Assembly (NCBI RefSeq): GCF_004011695.2
Contig: NC_082418.1
Location: 1,240,001 to 1,304,000 of the forward strand
Direction of reading: 5' to 3'
DNA length: 64,000 bases
DNA from: Ascochyta rabiei
Taxonomy: Eukaryota > Ascomycota > Dothideomycetes > Pleosporales > Didymellaceae
Positions 43,199 through 54,003 of this stretch are shown one piece after another (position 1 is the first letter of the stretch; the number at the start of each line of letters is the position of its first letter). The notes beneath the pieces were generated by a model, which saw nothing but the letters and a program-made list of their open reading frames with translations, ran no database searches and had not been told where the DNA came from. The translations under genes and the position numbers were made by a program.

Positions 43199-45871
43199 AT
43201 GACTTCCAGCTCCAAGCGTGACTCCGTCTCCTCAAACTCCCCAGCACCCAGCAGATCGTTTCTGTCGCGACTGAAATCGCCGCTGTCGTCCAAGTCGCGC
43301 AACTTCACCGACTTCTACATCCAGTCGGACGACCCACACCGCCAGTACCTCCCCGGCGACATCATCAGTGGCACCGTCATCATCAAGGTCGTCAAGCCTC
43401 TCCGCATCACCCATCTCGTCGTCTCGCTGCACGGCTATGCCCAAGTGTTCAAGAACCCAAATGCGCCGGGCGACGCTTACAAAACCTACTTGGCAACCGT
43501 GGGCTCCGGCAGAGGCAAGAAGCAGGGAAGCTACTTTGGCAATGGCTTCGTATCACTTTTTGAGGACGAAGTAGTTCTCTGCGGTGAAGGCAAGCTAGCA
43601 GAGGGCGTCTACCATTTCAACTTTGACCTCGAGTTTCCCTCCAAAGGCCTGCCAAGCAGCATTGACGTAAGCGCAATGCACTGATCTGCTCACTGACCCT
43701 CCCGTCGCTGACCATCCTTCTAGTTCGAACGCGGTACAGTATGCTACATGCTGACCTCGACTTTAACCCGCCCTACGACCATGTCGCCTACCGCCACATG
43801 TGACACCAAGGTATCCCTCAGGGATGTGATCGATGTTGCCCCCATCGCCGAGCCCAAACCTCGCGTCATATCTCTGGAGCCCATCTCACGACGGACGCGG
43901 ACCAAAACGCCTCGAACCCGGCCGGGCACGGCAAAGACGGACAGTGTGCCTCCCACCCCCGGCCGCTTGGAAGCACCACGCTTAGCTCCGAGGTCAGAGC
44001 CACCACTTGGAACACCCGAAGAGAGCGTCCATCCACGCAGCCCATCCCCCAGCGAAACCAGCTTCGCAAGCCAGATGAGCAGCAGCGGCGCTTCAGGCAC
44101 AGAGTACGGTGTTCGTTCTGTCAACACCGTGACTGATGCCGGTGGCTTTATAGCTGCCAACGGAAGCCGACCGACGGTCAAAGGGAAGACTATTACAGCC
44201 ACCATCGACGTCCTGAAAGGTGGCTTCCTTGGCGGCGATCAGATACCTATTAGGGTCACTGTCAACCACAACAAACACGTAAGGAGTCTGAAAGGCATCA
44301 TCATCACACTCTACCGCCAAGCAAGGGTGGACATGCATCCTGCACTGCCTGTTGGGCCGAACGGTAAAGGCGACAAGACAAAGTCGGAAGACTACTATCC
44401 AAAGTCCAGGACTGGACTCGGTGGTCTGTCTCTGTCGTCCGCTGGATCGAGTCATACCTTTCGCAAGGATCTCGGGCAGTCGTTCGCACCCCTGTTTGTC
44501 GATCCACGGACGCTGACCGCGGACATCAAGTGCTCTGTCCGAGTGCCTGATGATGTGTTTCCCACAATCTCCAACGTACCTGGTGCAATGATCTCGTTCA
44601 AGTACTACGTCGAGGTCGTCGTGGATATCCAGGGGAAGCTCACTGGGTTGGATCGTATGGTTTCCAATGCTGGTGTGGTTACTGTCCCCTCTACAACAAA
44701 CACACCTGGCGGGATGGGACGTGATGAAGCCGCGAGCAACACGTTTTCGACGTGGGGCGGGAATTTTGTCGACACAGATGGCATTCGCCGAGAGAAGGGG
44801 GTCATTTCTTCCCTGTTTGAAGTTATTGTTGGCACCAAAGACAGCGAGAGGAATGGCAAACGGAAACAGACACAAGGACTGCCGACCAATGATCATCACG
44901 GAGTCCACGAAATACCCTATGGATCCTACGACGACCCCAACGCACCAGGCGGCTACGATCAGTACGACTATGGGTACGATGAGAACGGTCAATACTATGA
45001 TTATAGATACGATCCGGGGTACTACGACGTCCCAGGGTACAACGATGGTGGTGTTGGAGGGAGCTCGTCCTACCATCCGCCCGCCCCAACGCAAGAAGAG
45101 CACGGTCTGTCAGAAAAAGAGCGACTGCAACGAGCGGAGGCACTTTTGTTACCCTCTCAACCGCCTGGCGCTGCCAATGGTCTCTCAACTGCCAATGGGG
45201 GGTTTCAACATGGCATGCCTGCATCTGCGCCAGTGCTACCTGAGGATGACGACCCTAACTCTTCGTACGTCCCCGAGGCTTCATCGTCATCATCATCAGC
45301 GCCTGCGCACCCGCCTCCACCATTCCGTGCCGCCACGGACCCCTCAATGTCCTTCAACGCCTCCGCTCCCCGCCCTTCAATACAGCGCCATAGGACAGGG
45401 CTCCTAGATGGAGCACCGCAGATATCCGCCACTGGATCATCGTCCACCATCAACTCAAGCCAAACAGCTACTGCCCCACCAACAAACGGCGCTGACGACC
45501 AGTCGAAACCTCTACCTTCCCTCCCGCCTCAGTCGCCACCCAGCACAGCACCCGACTATTTCCCCTCTTCCTCCCACGTGCCTGCCACAGACGACAAGCA
45601 AGAAATGCAGCGTCAGCGATTGGAAATGGAGCGCAGTGCGCCACCGCCTGCACACGGCCACGACGAGTCAGGAGAGAGCTCACAGGGTCCGTCCGCGCCG
45701 CCGCCCGCCGACGGCATGCGCGGACTTAGTCTCGCACCTGGGCATCTGGCACCTTCGGCGCCGATGCTGGATGACGAAGACGAGGAACTGGCGGCAGCCA
45801 TCACGCCCGTCAGAAGTCGGGTGCCGAACGACAGACCAGTCAGTGAGGCGTTGCCCGAGTATCAGCGGTGA
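43199..45871 (+). CDS. palF: PalF/RIM8 arrestin-like protein of ambient pH signalling
   Basis: Two exons (43199-43666, 43724-45871) encode 871 residues. PalF binds the plasma-membrane sensor PalH and, once ubiquitinated, recruits ESCRT factors that lead to PacC processing under alkaline conditions. The arrestin-N domain is clear: NFTDFYIQSDDPHRQYLPGD, ITHLVVSLHGYAQVFKNP, GNGFVSLFEDEVVLCGEG and, across the 57-nt intron (gtaagc...tctag), GLPSSIDFERGT. A disordered Pro/Arg/Ser insert follows, then arrestin-C with KTITATIDVLKGGFLGGDQ and IKCSVRVPDDVFP. After about residue 560 the tail is Tyr/Asp-rich, then Ser/Pro-rich to the end. The ATG at 43199 precedes a Ser-rich leader. It is divergent from the channel gene. 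No PacC site is claimed. Confidence 0.95.
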
Positions 45872-46380
45872 CGTGGGTAGCATGGGCCAAGGGGTTCGCC
45901 TGTTGATGGTCTTGATCTGTAGATGTAGGGTGCTTTGCTTGTTCCGTGTAGGGGTTCAAGGGTCAAGCCCCGGTTCCTGGTTTGTACATGGCAAGTTTGC
46001 AGCGTTGGATGTATGCGATACCCATATTTCAAAGGCTTAGTTTACGTTTAACACGAGTACACCGTCTACACGGCATTACATGCCCAGACAGGAGGCCGCC
46101 GAGATTTTGACAAGACATAAGCCTTCCTGTTTCACGCTTGACCGTTCGCCCAGAATGTCCCCAATACGAACGCGGAGAATCCCACGTGCCCAGTTTCACC
46201 GACGCCCATCTGGCGGTCTCCTCACCCAAAGCAGGCCCAGCCACCATCAACTCATCCGCTAACCCAGTACCAGCACGATAGAAGCAGTCAAGCACCTCTT
46301 GGCTGCCGGGTAATCGGAAGCCACGCTCTCACCACACGAGGAGCGGTTGGGAGTCGAGACTACCGTCCACGACCACCTAG
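45872..46380. other. Convergent interval downstream of palF
   Basis: About 510 bases between convergent stops. It holds two 3' untranslated regions; I see no gene or repeat. Confidence 0.55.
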
Positions 46381-47159
46381 TCACTTTAGCTCCTTGATTC
46401 GAGAGTCCACGGCCCTGCACAGCTCCTCGGAGTGGGTGTCGTAGGCTGCGCTCAGATCGGCTAGTTTGCGTGCCATTTGCGATTCGAGCGAGGCTTTCAG
46501 GGCGAGCAGGTCGGCGAGACGGGCCAATTGCGCGCGGTGAGCCGTGTTTCTGGGAGGGTTGTCAGGAGATTGTCATTCGAAGAGACGTGTTGGTGGGTTA
46601 GTGGATAGATGGATGGATGAATGGACGTGTCAACGTTTTTGTGTTGGCGAGGTTGTGTTAACCCGAGACTCGGGTGGAGAGAAGTATTTGGCAGATGCAA
46701 GAAGACGCAGGAGAAACCAAAGAAAGAGGACGAGGAGGTGGAATAGGAGGGAAGTTCGTGGGTTGCGGGTAAGTCAGCGACTCACGACTGGTCCTCATGC
46801 TCATCGAACAGCTTGTTGATGTCGTCCTGCAGACTGGACTTCGTAGCGCTGTATGCCTCCTTCACTCCTTTCTTGTTGGAGGCATGGCGCTTCTTCTGCT
46901 GTTGGACTGTTAGACTGCCCTGTATTGGCGGCTAGGTAACCAGATCACTGCACACATCATCGAGACTCTGGAACATCATTTTCTGGTGCTTCGGGCCCTG
47001 CAACGCGTCGGGCTCGTCGTCTTCTGTCTCATCGGCCATGTCCGTACGATCAGCAAGAGTCTCTTCGTCAGTCTCCTCATCGACGGGTCTGCGACTTTGG
47101 CGCGACATATTCTGTGCAGTCGTGGTACTTGACTTCTTGGATGCACGTGGGGGGGCCAT
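46381..47159 (-). CDS. Small coiled-coil protein, unassigned
   Basis: The proposed model has three exons (47159-46956, 46898-46786, 46549-46381) and 161 residues. The N-terminus is basic then strongly acidic (DEETDEETLADRTDMADETEDDE); the middle has MMFQSLDD joined to QKKRHASNKKGVKEAYS; the rest is one long charged helix (RAQLARLADLLALKASLE to SRIKELK). The first intron (57 nt) uses a weak gtgtgc donor but a perfect CTAAC branch and caacag acceptor, and removes an in-frame stop. The second (236 nt) is long for this window, with gtgagt and cccag. The coiled coil and acidic head suggest a structural or chromosome-associated subunit, but I recognise no family. It starts 283 bases from PXR1, divergently. 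Confidence 0.65.
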
Positions 47160-47442
47160 GATGCTGGGTGAGTGCTGATCGTTAGTGATTTGACGGTATG
47201 CACTTGCAACAATGCAGTATTGTGTTCAGTTCAGAGCTCGAGGCTGACAGTCCTGGAGTTGTTTTTCTGTCCTGGAGCTGTCAGAAACAAGCGGCTCGAG
47301 AAGGAAGGAAGCAACAAGGGTCCTTCGAGTCGGGCCCCCACACGTGGGTCGAACTCTTGGCGGTCCGCTCTCCACAGAAATTTATCTGGCGATCCGCGAA
47401 CACTCTTGCAGCTCCTTCAACCCAAAGCAACCAGCCGTCAAG

Positions 47443-48626
47443 ATGGGTCTCGCTCAGCAGAAGAAGTACGCCACATTCATGCTTATGTTTTGCAACTTAT
47501 AGTTACGCGACAAATGCTAACAGTCAGCCAGTCGCTCCAAAATCTCCAACGACCCGCAGAACACCACCTGGGCGAACAATACTGAGCGCTTCGGGCACAA
47601 GATTCTTGCCGCACAAGGATGGAAAGCCGGCGACACACTCGGTGCCAAAGACGCTGCCCACGAGGCGCACTACACACAAGCGTCGCAATCGCACATTCGT
47701 GTCTTCCTGAAGGATGACAACCTAGGTCTGGGCGCCAAACGGGGCAGTGAGCGTGCGGAAAACTTTGGTCTGGCCGGCCTAGAGAGCATCTTAGGGCGTC
47801 TAAATGGCAGGGAAGAGGAAGTGAAGAAGGAAGAGGCGAGACGGGAGGAGATTGAGAAGAGAGCCTACGTGTACAGGAAGTTCGGCTCGATGAACTTCAT
47901 CAGTGGTGGCTTCCTCGTCGGCGACAAAATTCAGAAGAGGGAAGAAGTCAAGCTGGAGCCTAAGATCAAGGAAGAGCCGGACAGCGACGACGGTGCGAGC
48001 AAGAAGCGCAAGCGAGAGGTGGCTGATGCTGTTGAGGAGGGCTCAGGAGACCAGAAGCTGAAGCGCAAGAAGAAGAGCATGGACTTGCGCGAGGAGGCAG
48101 GCAAGCAAGACAAGAAGATCAAGAAAGAAAAGAAGGATAAGAAGGATAAGAAGGACAAGAAGGACAAGTCTAGCAAGAAGATCAAGAAGGAAAAGGCTTC
48201 GTCCGACCCAGAACCGATGTCTGATGATGCGCCCACACCTGCGTCCGACCCTGAACCGCTCACAGACAAGGCGAGACGGAAGGCAGAGAAGAAGGCTCGC
48301 AAGGAAGAGAAGAAGCTCAAAAAGGCCCTTAAGAGGGCTGCAAAGGAAGCCAAGAAGTCCAAGGGCAGCGCAGAGGATTCTAGTTCGGAGAGCGATGACG
48401 ACGATACCACACCAAGCTCTTCAGTGCCAGCGACAGGCACATCGACACCCAGCTTCGTGCCAAGGGGTGTGCAGACAGCCAGGCACAGGCACATCATGAT
48501 GAAGAAGCGCGCAAGCATGGATCCACAGGCACTAAAAGAGGTAGGTGCCGACCTCGTACGACAGATTCGCATCTTGTTGCTAACACATGCATACAGATTT
48601 TTATGATCAAGACGCCAGTAGCATAG
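47443..48626 (+). CDS. pxr1: PXR1/Gno1-type G-patch ribosome biogenesis protein
   Basis: Three exons (47443-47465, 47532-48540, 48597-48626) encode 353 residues. The start MGLAQQK and, across the first intron, RSKISNDPQNTTW, then FGHKILAAQGWKAGDTLG form the N-terminal G-patch, followed by ASQSHIRVFLKDDNLGLG and FISGGFLVGDKIQ, all typical of PXR1 (PinX1-related). The C-terminal half is made of Lys/Glu/Asp blocks including repeated KKDKKDKKDK, usual for the family and for nucleolar location. PXR1 stimulates the helicase Prp43 in rRNA and snoRNA processing; a telomerase-inhibitor role is known for the yeast and human relatives. Introns have gtacgc and gtaggt donors and CTAAC branch sites; the last exon is only 30 nt and adds IFMIKTPVA after KE. 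Confidence 0.94.
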
Positions 48627-49529
48627 TCGGCCAAATCTGGTTGGTTTCACGTGCATAGCGAGGCGTTTGGGATATTCTTTGTTAGCATGATCATTGACAC
48701 GTTGTGCTTCGTTCCAGTCAAGTAGAGTAGACAACCAAGAGACCAGTATGTGCTTGTGCGCAGTTGCATCCGCTCCCAGTTGGGATTCTGTACATGACAT
48801 TGTGTGCGTTGCAATCGAGGCTGTGTCGTCCGGTGCACTCCGCGTCAGGAACCGGTCAGTAAATGGCAGCACAGGATGCGTGTGTGCATGTCATCTCGAG
48901 CTGCTGTGAGAGTACGAGGGAGACAACTTGCAGCAATCGACCCCCTCCCTCTTTTACTGATTTGGTGTGAAAGGCAGTTGGCAGTTGGCAGTTGGCAGTT
49001 GGCAGTTGGCAGTTGGCAGTTGGCAGTCTTATGCGCAGCGATCAGTGCACGTTGACGACGCCATGCGGCAGTGAATGTCTTGGTAACCAAGAAGCGGCCA
49101 TAGGGCAGGCGAGCAAGCGGCAGGGTCGACTCCACACCCCCGGTTACGCCGACGTTCCTGCATGGCCGCTGGGAGCGTCGCGCGATTGAGGCAAAGGCTA
49201 GCGCGCCATTGGCATCGCCTGCGTAATGAATGTTCGAGGTTATCCAGCGGACCAGCGCTCAACGCCTCCTGAAGAGCGCCCGTCGACGCATTCTGCCCCA
49301 CCCAGATTTGCCCTCTGCGATACACAGGCATGGCAGTCGACGGCAGTGTGCACAGAGCCACCTTTGACGCGCCTCGTGAGTTGGAGAGCACCGTCAGCCC
49401 TAAAGCTACGGCTAATCTTGGACTGAAGTCATACACCAACAGCGCTCGACATCACGCTCGACCTCACACTCGACGCAAACACCTGAACACTCACCTATCG
49501 ACACTGCACGCGCCCAATTGGCCTCGAAA
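48627..49529. other. Intergenic region between pxr1 and erg12
   Basis: About 0.9 kb in tandem orientation, with the erg12 promoter at its right end. One heptamer array is listed separately; otherwise only short chance frames are present. Confidence 0.55.
48973..49026. repeat. Heptamer tandem repeat (GGCAGTT)n
   Basis: Nearly eight perfect copies of a seven-base unit, about 0.5 kb upstream of erg12. Confidence 0.95.
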
Positions 49530-51136
49530 ATGCCTTCGGTCGCCGCCTCAGCAGCAGATGTTGCGCCCGCCCTGAAGAGGAAGCAATCGTCGCCGATGAT
49601 GCCTCCCTTTATGGTGTCTGCACCTGGCAAAGTCATTGTGTACGGAGAGCATGCAGTCGTGCATGGCAAGGTACACTGTGCGCAACACTGACCCCGAGAC
49701 TGCAATCTAACAGCGTGCAGGCTGCGATTGCTGCTGCCATCTCGCTCCGCTCCTACCTCCACGTCTCGTTTCTCTCCAAATCGAACCGAACCGTGAAGCT
49801 GCGCTTCCCCGACATACAGATGGAACACACGTGGAACATCGACGACTTGCCCTGGGACGCTTTCGCCAAGGCAGGGAAGAAGAAGTACTACTACGATCTG
49901 GTGACCGCACTGGACCCCGACCTCATGGCCGCCATACAGCCCTTCATCGATGAGGTCTCGCCCAAAGCCCCCGAGTCAATGCGCAAGATACAGCATGCCT
50001 CGGCTTGCTCCTTCTTGTACCTCTTTCTCTCGCTGGCTTCGAGGAAGACACCACCGTGCGTGTACACACTGCGCTCGACAATACCCATAGGCGCCGGACT
50101 GGGCAGCAGTGCCAGCATCTCTGTTTGCTTGAGCGCCGCTTTGCTCATGCAAATCCGCGCGTTGAGCGGGCCTCACCAAGACCAGCCGCCGCAGGAATGC
50201 GAACTGAACATTGAGCGCATCAATCGCTGGGCATTTGTTGGAGAAATGTGCATTCACGGCAACCCTTCGGGCATCGACAACACAGTGTCGTCGGGCGGCA
50301 AGGCAGTACTGTACCAAAGGATGGGCGAGGGCAAGCCACCTCGCGTTGAACCGCTCCACAACTTCCCAGAGCTTCCCTTGTTATTGGTGAACACACGACA
50401 GTCTCGCAGCACAGCTACTGAAGTCGCAAAGGTCGGCACGCTCCGGACCCTGCACCCAGCCCTCGCCGAGAACATTCTCGAATCCATTGGTATGGTCACC
50501 GAATCCGCTCACCAACTTCTCACATCCCCCGATTTCGATCCTACTTCTCACGCCGCACTCAAACATCTCGGCGAGCTTGTGACTATAAATCACGGCTTGC
50601 TCGTCTCGCTCGGCGTTTCGCACCCCAAACTGGAGCGAGTCCGCGAACTCATCGACCACACCGGCATCGGCTGGACGAAGCTTACCGGCGCCGGCGGAGG
50701 AGGCTGCGCCATATCAATCATCAAGCCCAAGCCACCGGCGCTCTCCAGCGGCCACAGCAACGGCAATCAGGAACTCTCCTCTGACGAGTCTGACAATTCT
50801 TCCGAAGCCGACTGCAGCGCATCGGTGATCTCGAATGGTACCAGGCTCAAGCACAAGATTTTGGATTCTCTTGAAGCCAAGCTGGAAGACGAAGGATTCG
50901 AGAAGTTTGAGACGACGCTCGCCGGTGACGGTGTCGGCATCTTATGGCCAGCTGTACTACACAACGGCAACGAGGAAGAGGGTGGGGAGGAAATTGACCA
51001 AGAAAAATTCCTGATGGCTGAGGGTACTGTGGGGATAGAAAGGTTAGTTGGCGTGGCGAGCCCTAGAAGAAAGCTTGCGAAGGACGTCCGAGAAGGCTGG
51101 AAGTTCTGGAGACCGTGGGTCACGCACGAGGAATGA
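49530..51136 (+). CDS. erg12: Mevalonate kinase
   Basis: Two exons (49530-49670, 49721-51136) encode 518 residues. The enzyme phosphorylates mevalonate with ATP in the isoprenoid and ergosterol pathway, in cytosol or peroxisome. GHMP-kinase motifs are present in order: SAPGKVIVYGEHAVVHGK at the end of exon 1, IPIGAGLGSSAS (ATP loop) near residue 170, HGNPSGIDNTVSSGG with the catalytic Asp, and KLTGAGGGGCAISI near 370. Between this last motif and the C-terminus lies an acidic Ser-rich insert of roughly 40 residues, and the tail from residue about 440 is longer than in yeast. The intron is 50 nt (gtacac, branch ctaac, gtgcag). The ATG at 49530 gives a 27-residue Ala/Ser leader; a second ATG pair lies at residues 23-24. 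Confidence 0.97.
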
Positions 51137-51768
51137 GCTACAGGGCCCCTTTTTGGCCCCAGCTCGTTCCACTTCCTAACATTCACTTCAGAACCGCCTT
51201 TTGGTATGTATGTTGTATAATACAGCAGGGACTGTGAAAAGGAAGACGCAAGAATTTGGACGCAAGTCATTCTACTACCAGTGGGCTGGTTCTTTTGACA
51301 GCTCTGCATGGTTGTGTCGCCTATACTCTTTGTCAATATCTAATAACTATCATTCGCACAAAGCATGCTAGTTGCTTCCCGTCTGATCGAGCTGAAAGTG
51401 AATGTGCACGCACACAACTTACCCAAGGTACCCAACCAAGGTAACCGCAACGAGTACGATGTCAAAGACCAACTTCGACACCATGAACGCGTCGATGGTA
51501 GCACTCCAAGTTCACATTTCACATGTCGAGACGGCTGTCAGACATGATTGGACAGGGGACACGGCAATTTTGACGTAGATGGGTAGCGAGCCGGGCTTTC
51601 GCGTGAGCCCAACCATTGTTGTCCGCGGTCAACTTCTTTCGTAATTTCGAACCAGCCCACTTCTTTCACCTTCTCTTCCAACACTCCACGCGCACACACC
51701 AAGCCTCACCCGTGAGCACTTTACCGCACTCGACAGCCCCGTTCGCGCGTGCATACCCCGCTGCAATC
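51137..51768. other. Intergenic region between erg12 and the eIF3j gene
   Basis: A 632-base tandem interval. The last 150 bases before the eIF3j start are C-rich, with an ACC/CAC composition typical of a promoter and leader of a highly expressed gene. No gene or repeat is seen. Confidence 0.55.
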
Positions 51769-52801
51769 ATGGCTCCTGGAAAGTGGGGTACGTCACATTC
51801 TCATGTTGTGCGCCTCAAACTATGAATGCGCCTTGCCCTGTGAATAGCGTGGCTGACCACCACGACCGCAGACGACGAAGAGTCCGGCTCCGACTCATCC
51901 TCACCCGCCGCCGCCCCTATCGCCCGCCGCAGCAAGTTCGACGATGAGGAGGAAGACGATGTGCGTTCACCCGCCATGCCCCGCGCCTGCACAACTTTTA
52001 CCCCGCCACGCACAAAAGAATACGTGCTAACCCCCAACACAGGTCCTAGACGCATGGGACGAAGCCGAGGACTCCGAAGTCGAGCGCGAGAAGGCGAAGA
52101 AGGCGGCCGAGGCCAAGGCCAAGGCTGAGGCCGAAGCAAAGGCAAACCACAAGAGCAAGGCACAGCGCATCGAGGAGCACAGGCAGGCGGCTCTGCGCCG
52201 ACGACAGCTGGACGAGGACTACGAGTCGGAGGAGGAGACCGAGGAGGAGCGCCGCCAGAGGCTTCGTCAGGCCGAACAGGACGGCTCGCGCGCCCAGGCC
52301 GAAGAGCTCTTCGGTGAGCTCAGCGTCGGAAAGGCCAAGACTGCAAAGGCTGTCACCGTCTCCGACGAGAGCGACCCCACCAAGTCTGTCGACCTCAGCG
52401 CTCTCTCCATCTTCAACCCCAACACCAAGGACCAGTTCACCAAGCTGCGCGAGACCCTTACACCTCTCATCGTCAACAACTCCAAGAAGGGCCAGTACTC
52501 GTTGTTCTTGCAAGAGTTCGTCAAGGGAATCTCAAAAGAGCTGCCTAGTGACCAGATCAAGAAGATTGCGTCTGGTCTGACTACCTTGAGCAACGAGAAG
52601 ATGAAGGAGGAGAAGGCCGCCGAGAAGGGTGGAAAGAAGACCAAGGCAGCAAAGACCAAGACCAGCTTGAACGCTACAAGGGATGTTGGTCGTAATGCGG
52701 ACACATCAACATACGACAACGACGACTTTGGCGAGTAAGTACAGACGGTCGCAAGATGAACGATCTGCCACTGATAATTTCATAGTGACGACTTCATGTG
52801 A
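51769..52801 (+). CDS. hcr1: Translation initiation factor eIF3 subunit j
   Basis: Four exons (51769-51787, 51872-51960, 52043-52734, 52786-52801) encode 271 residues. The start MAPGKW joins DDEESGSDSSSP and a very acidic stretch, then VLDAWDEAEDSEVER, a Lys/Ala/Glu helix, and ELFGELSVGKAK; the C-terminal half has LSIFNPNTKDQFTKLRETL, YSLFLQEFVKGI and a short end after NDDFG that reads DDDFM. This is the eIF3j/HCR1 pattern: an acidic N-terminal arm that binds the 40S decoding centre and a helical dimerisation core. Tiny first and last exons of 19 and 16 nt are split by introns of 84, 82 and 51 nt with donors gtacgt, gtgcgt and gtaagt. The length agrees with other fungal eIF3j proteins. Confidence 0.95.
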
Positions 52802-54003
52802 GAAGCGACAACCTCATAGTGGAGATTCACCTCTCCGCCATCCCTCTTCCCGTACGAAGAACAATCATCGGGCAGTCGCCGAGTCCGCCTTCAAGAGCGT
52901 CAGCCGGTGGCAATGCTGTCTGGTGCCCTTCCACGATTCCCCATTTTTGCTTCGTTGGCTTTCCTAGGGTGGGACTGGTATAGTTTGCATGCATAGCATA
53001 GGACGAGTAAGGAGTGACGGCAAGACACAGATAGACGTTGCCGATGAATACACGATCTTATACTTATTCAACGGCGTGTTTACGTACTTTTAGTTTGCTC
53101 CGTGGGAATGGAGCCTTGGTTCGTCAGACAGACGTTGGTAGCAAAGCTCGTACCCTGAATACAGCATGGCCATAGAGAACACCTTTCCTAGACTGCATGG
53201 ACGGTGTCTTCGGATTCTTATTGGTGGTACACTCTTTCATATGGTAGGCTATTTGTGCTATTCAGCTACAACCTCAGCCCACGCTCGTGCGGCTGGAGCA
53301 TTCACACTACACCAATTCCAGGCACGTCTGGCGTGATGTGTCTTCCATCGCTAACGTGGAAGATTCGATCAGAGGACGAACGTATCGATCAGCCACTTGG
53401 AGGGCGATAGCTTGCATGTGTTGTGTCGCGAGATCGAGGTTGGCAGGATCGAACCAAGGTGACGCAGGTGAAAGATTATCTCTGAGTAGTTTACCAGTTC
53501 ATATCAGGTGACGCTTGAATGGCAGCAGAATTTCGCAGGGAGCAATTGATGCGAAAGCCGTCAAGTTGAGGTGTGATGCTTACCCCACGCTTTAGAACGT
53601 ACTTACCATCGGAGGTTATCTATGCCGCAAAGTCTAGAGCTAATGCAGCTCCTTTATCGCAGCTCTAGTCCATCCATCGAACGCAGAGGCATACAAGGCA
53701 AAAGCTAGCCACCTTTCGCACAGGTCCAAAAGCATTACGCCAACGTCCAAGAGCACCTCGTTCGAGCAAGGACTCCTGCTACATGCGCCACGCTGTCGCA
53801 TGGCGTGCTACACATGCCCTCGTTGCATCGTATAGTGTCCGGGAAGCCCGCGAACGTCCCCGCTCCCAGAACGACTCAGCTAGAGGCTCCAGCTCTGCAG
53901 GTTATGATCGCTCGCCTTCCGTATAACATCTCGTAACTAAGGCGCCGGGACATCACTGCCGCCCAATCTGTATTTGTTCGTCACAGATTGACCCACTTCA
54001 CAA
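52802..54003. other. Intergenic region, no gene seen
   Basis: About 1.2 kb in tandem orientation. Small frames are present without family pattern. A box-B-like sequence at about 53446-53455 on the minus strand was tested as a tRNA and rejected. The right end contains the promoter of the Zn2Cys6 gene. Confidence 0.5.

Noticed and set aside
42427..43308. 293-codon minus-strand frame upstream of palF
   Set aside because: It overlaps the palF start and the C-rich leader; the translation is Arg/Gly/Ala-rich with no family pattern.
44093..45103. 336-codon minus-strand frame inside palF
   Set aside because: It is antisense to the arrestin-C domain and tail, with no independent evidence of coding.
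53440..53475. tRNA-like box B on the minus strand
   Set aside because: GGTTCGATCC is present, but the flanks cannot pair into a T stem and no acceptor or anticodon stem can be found.
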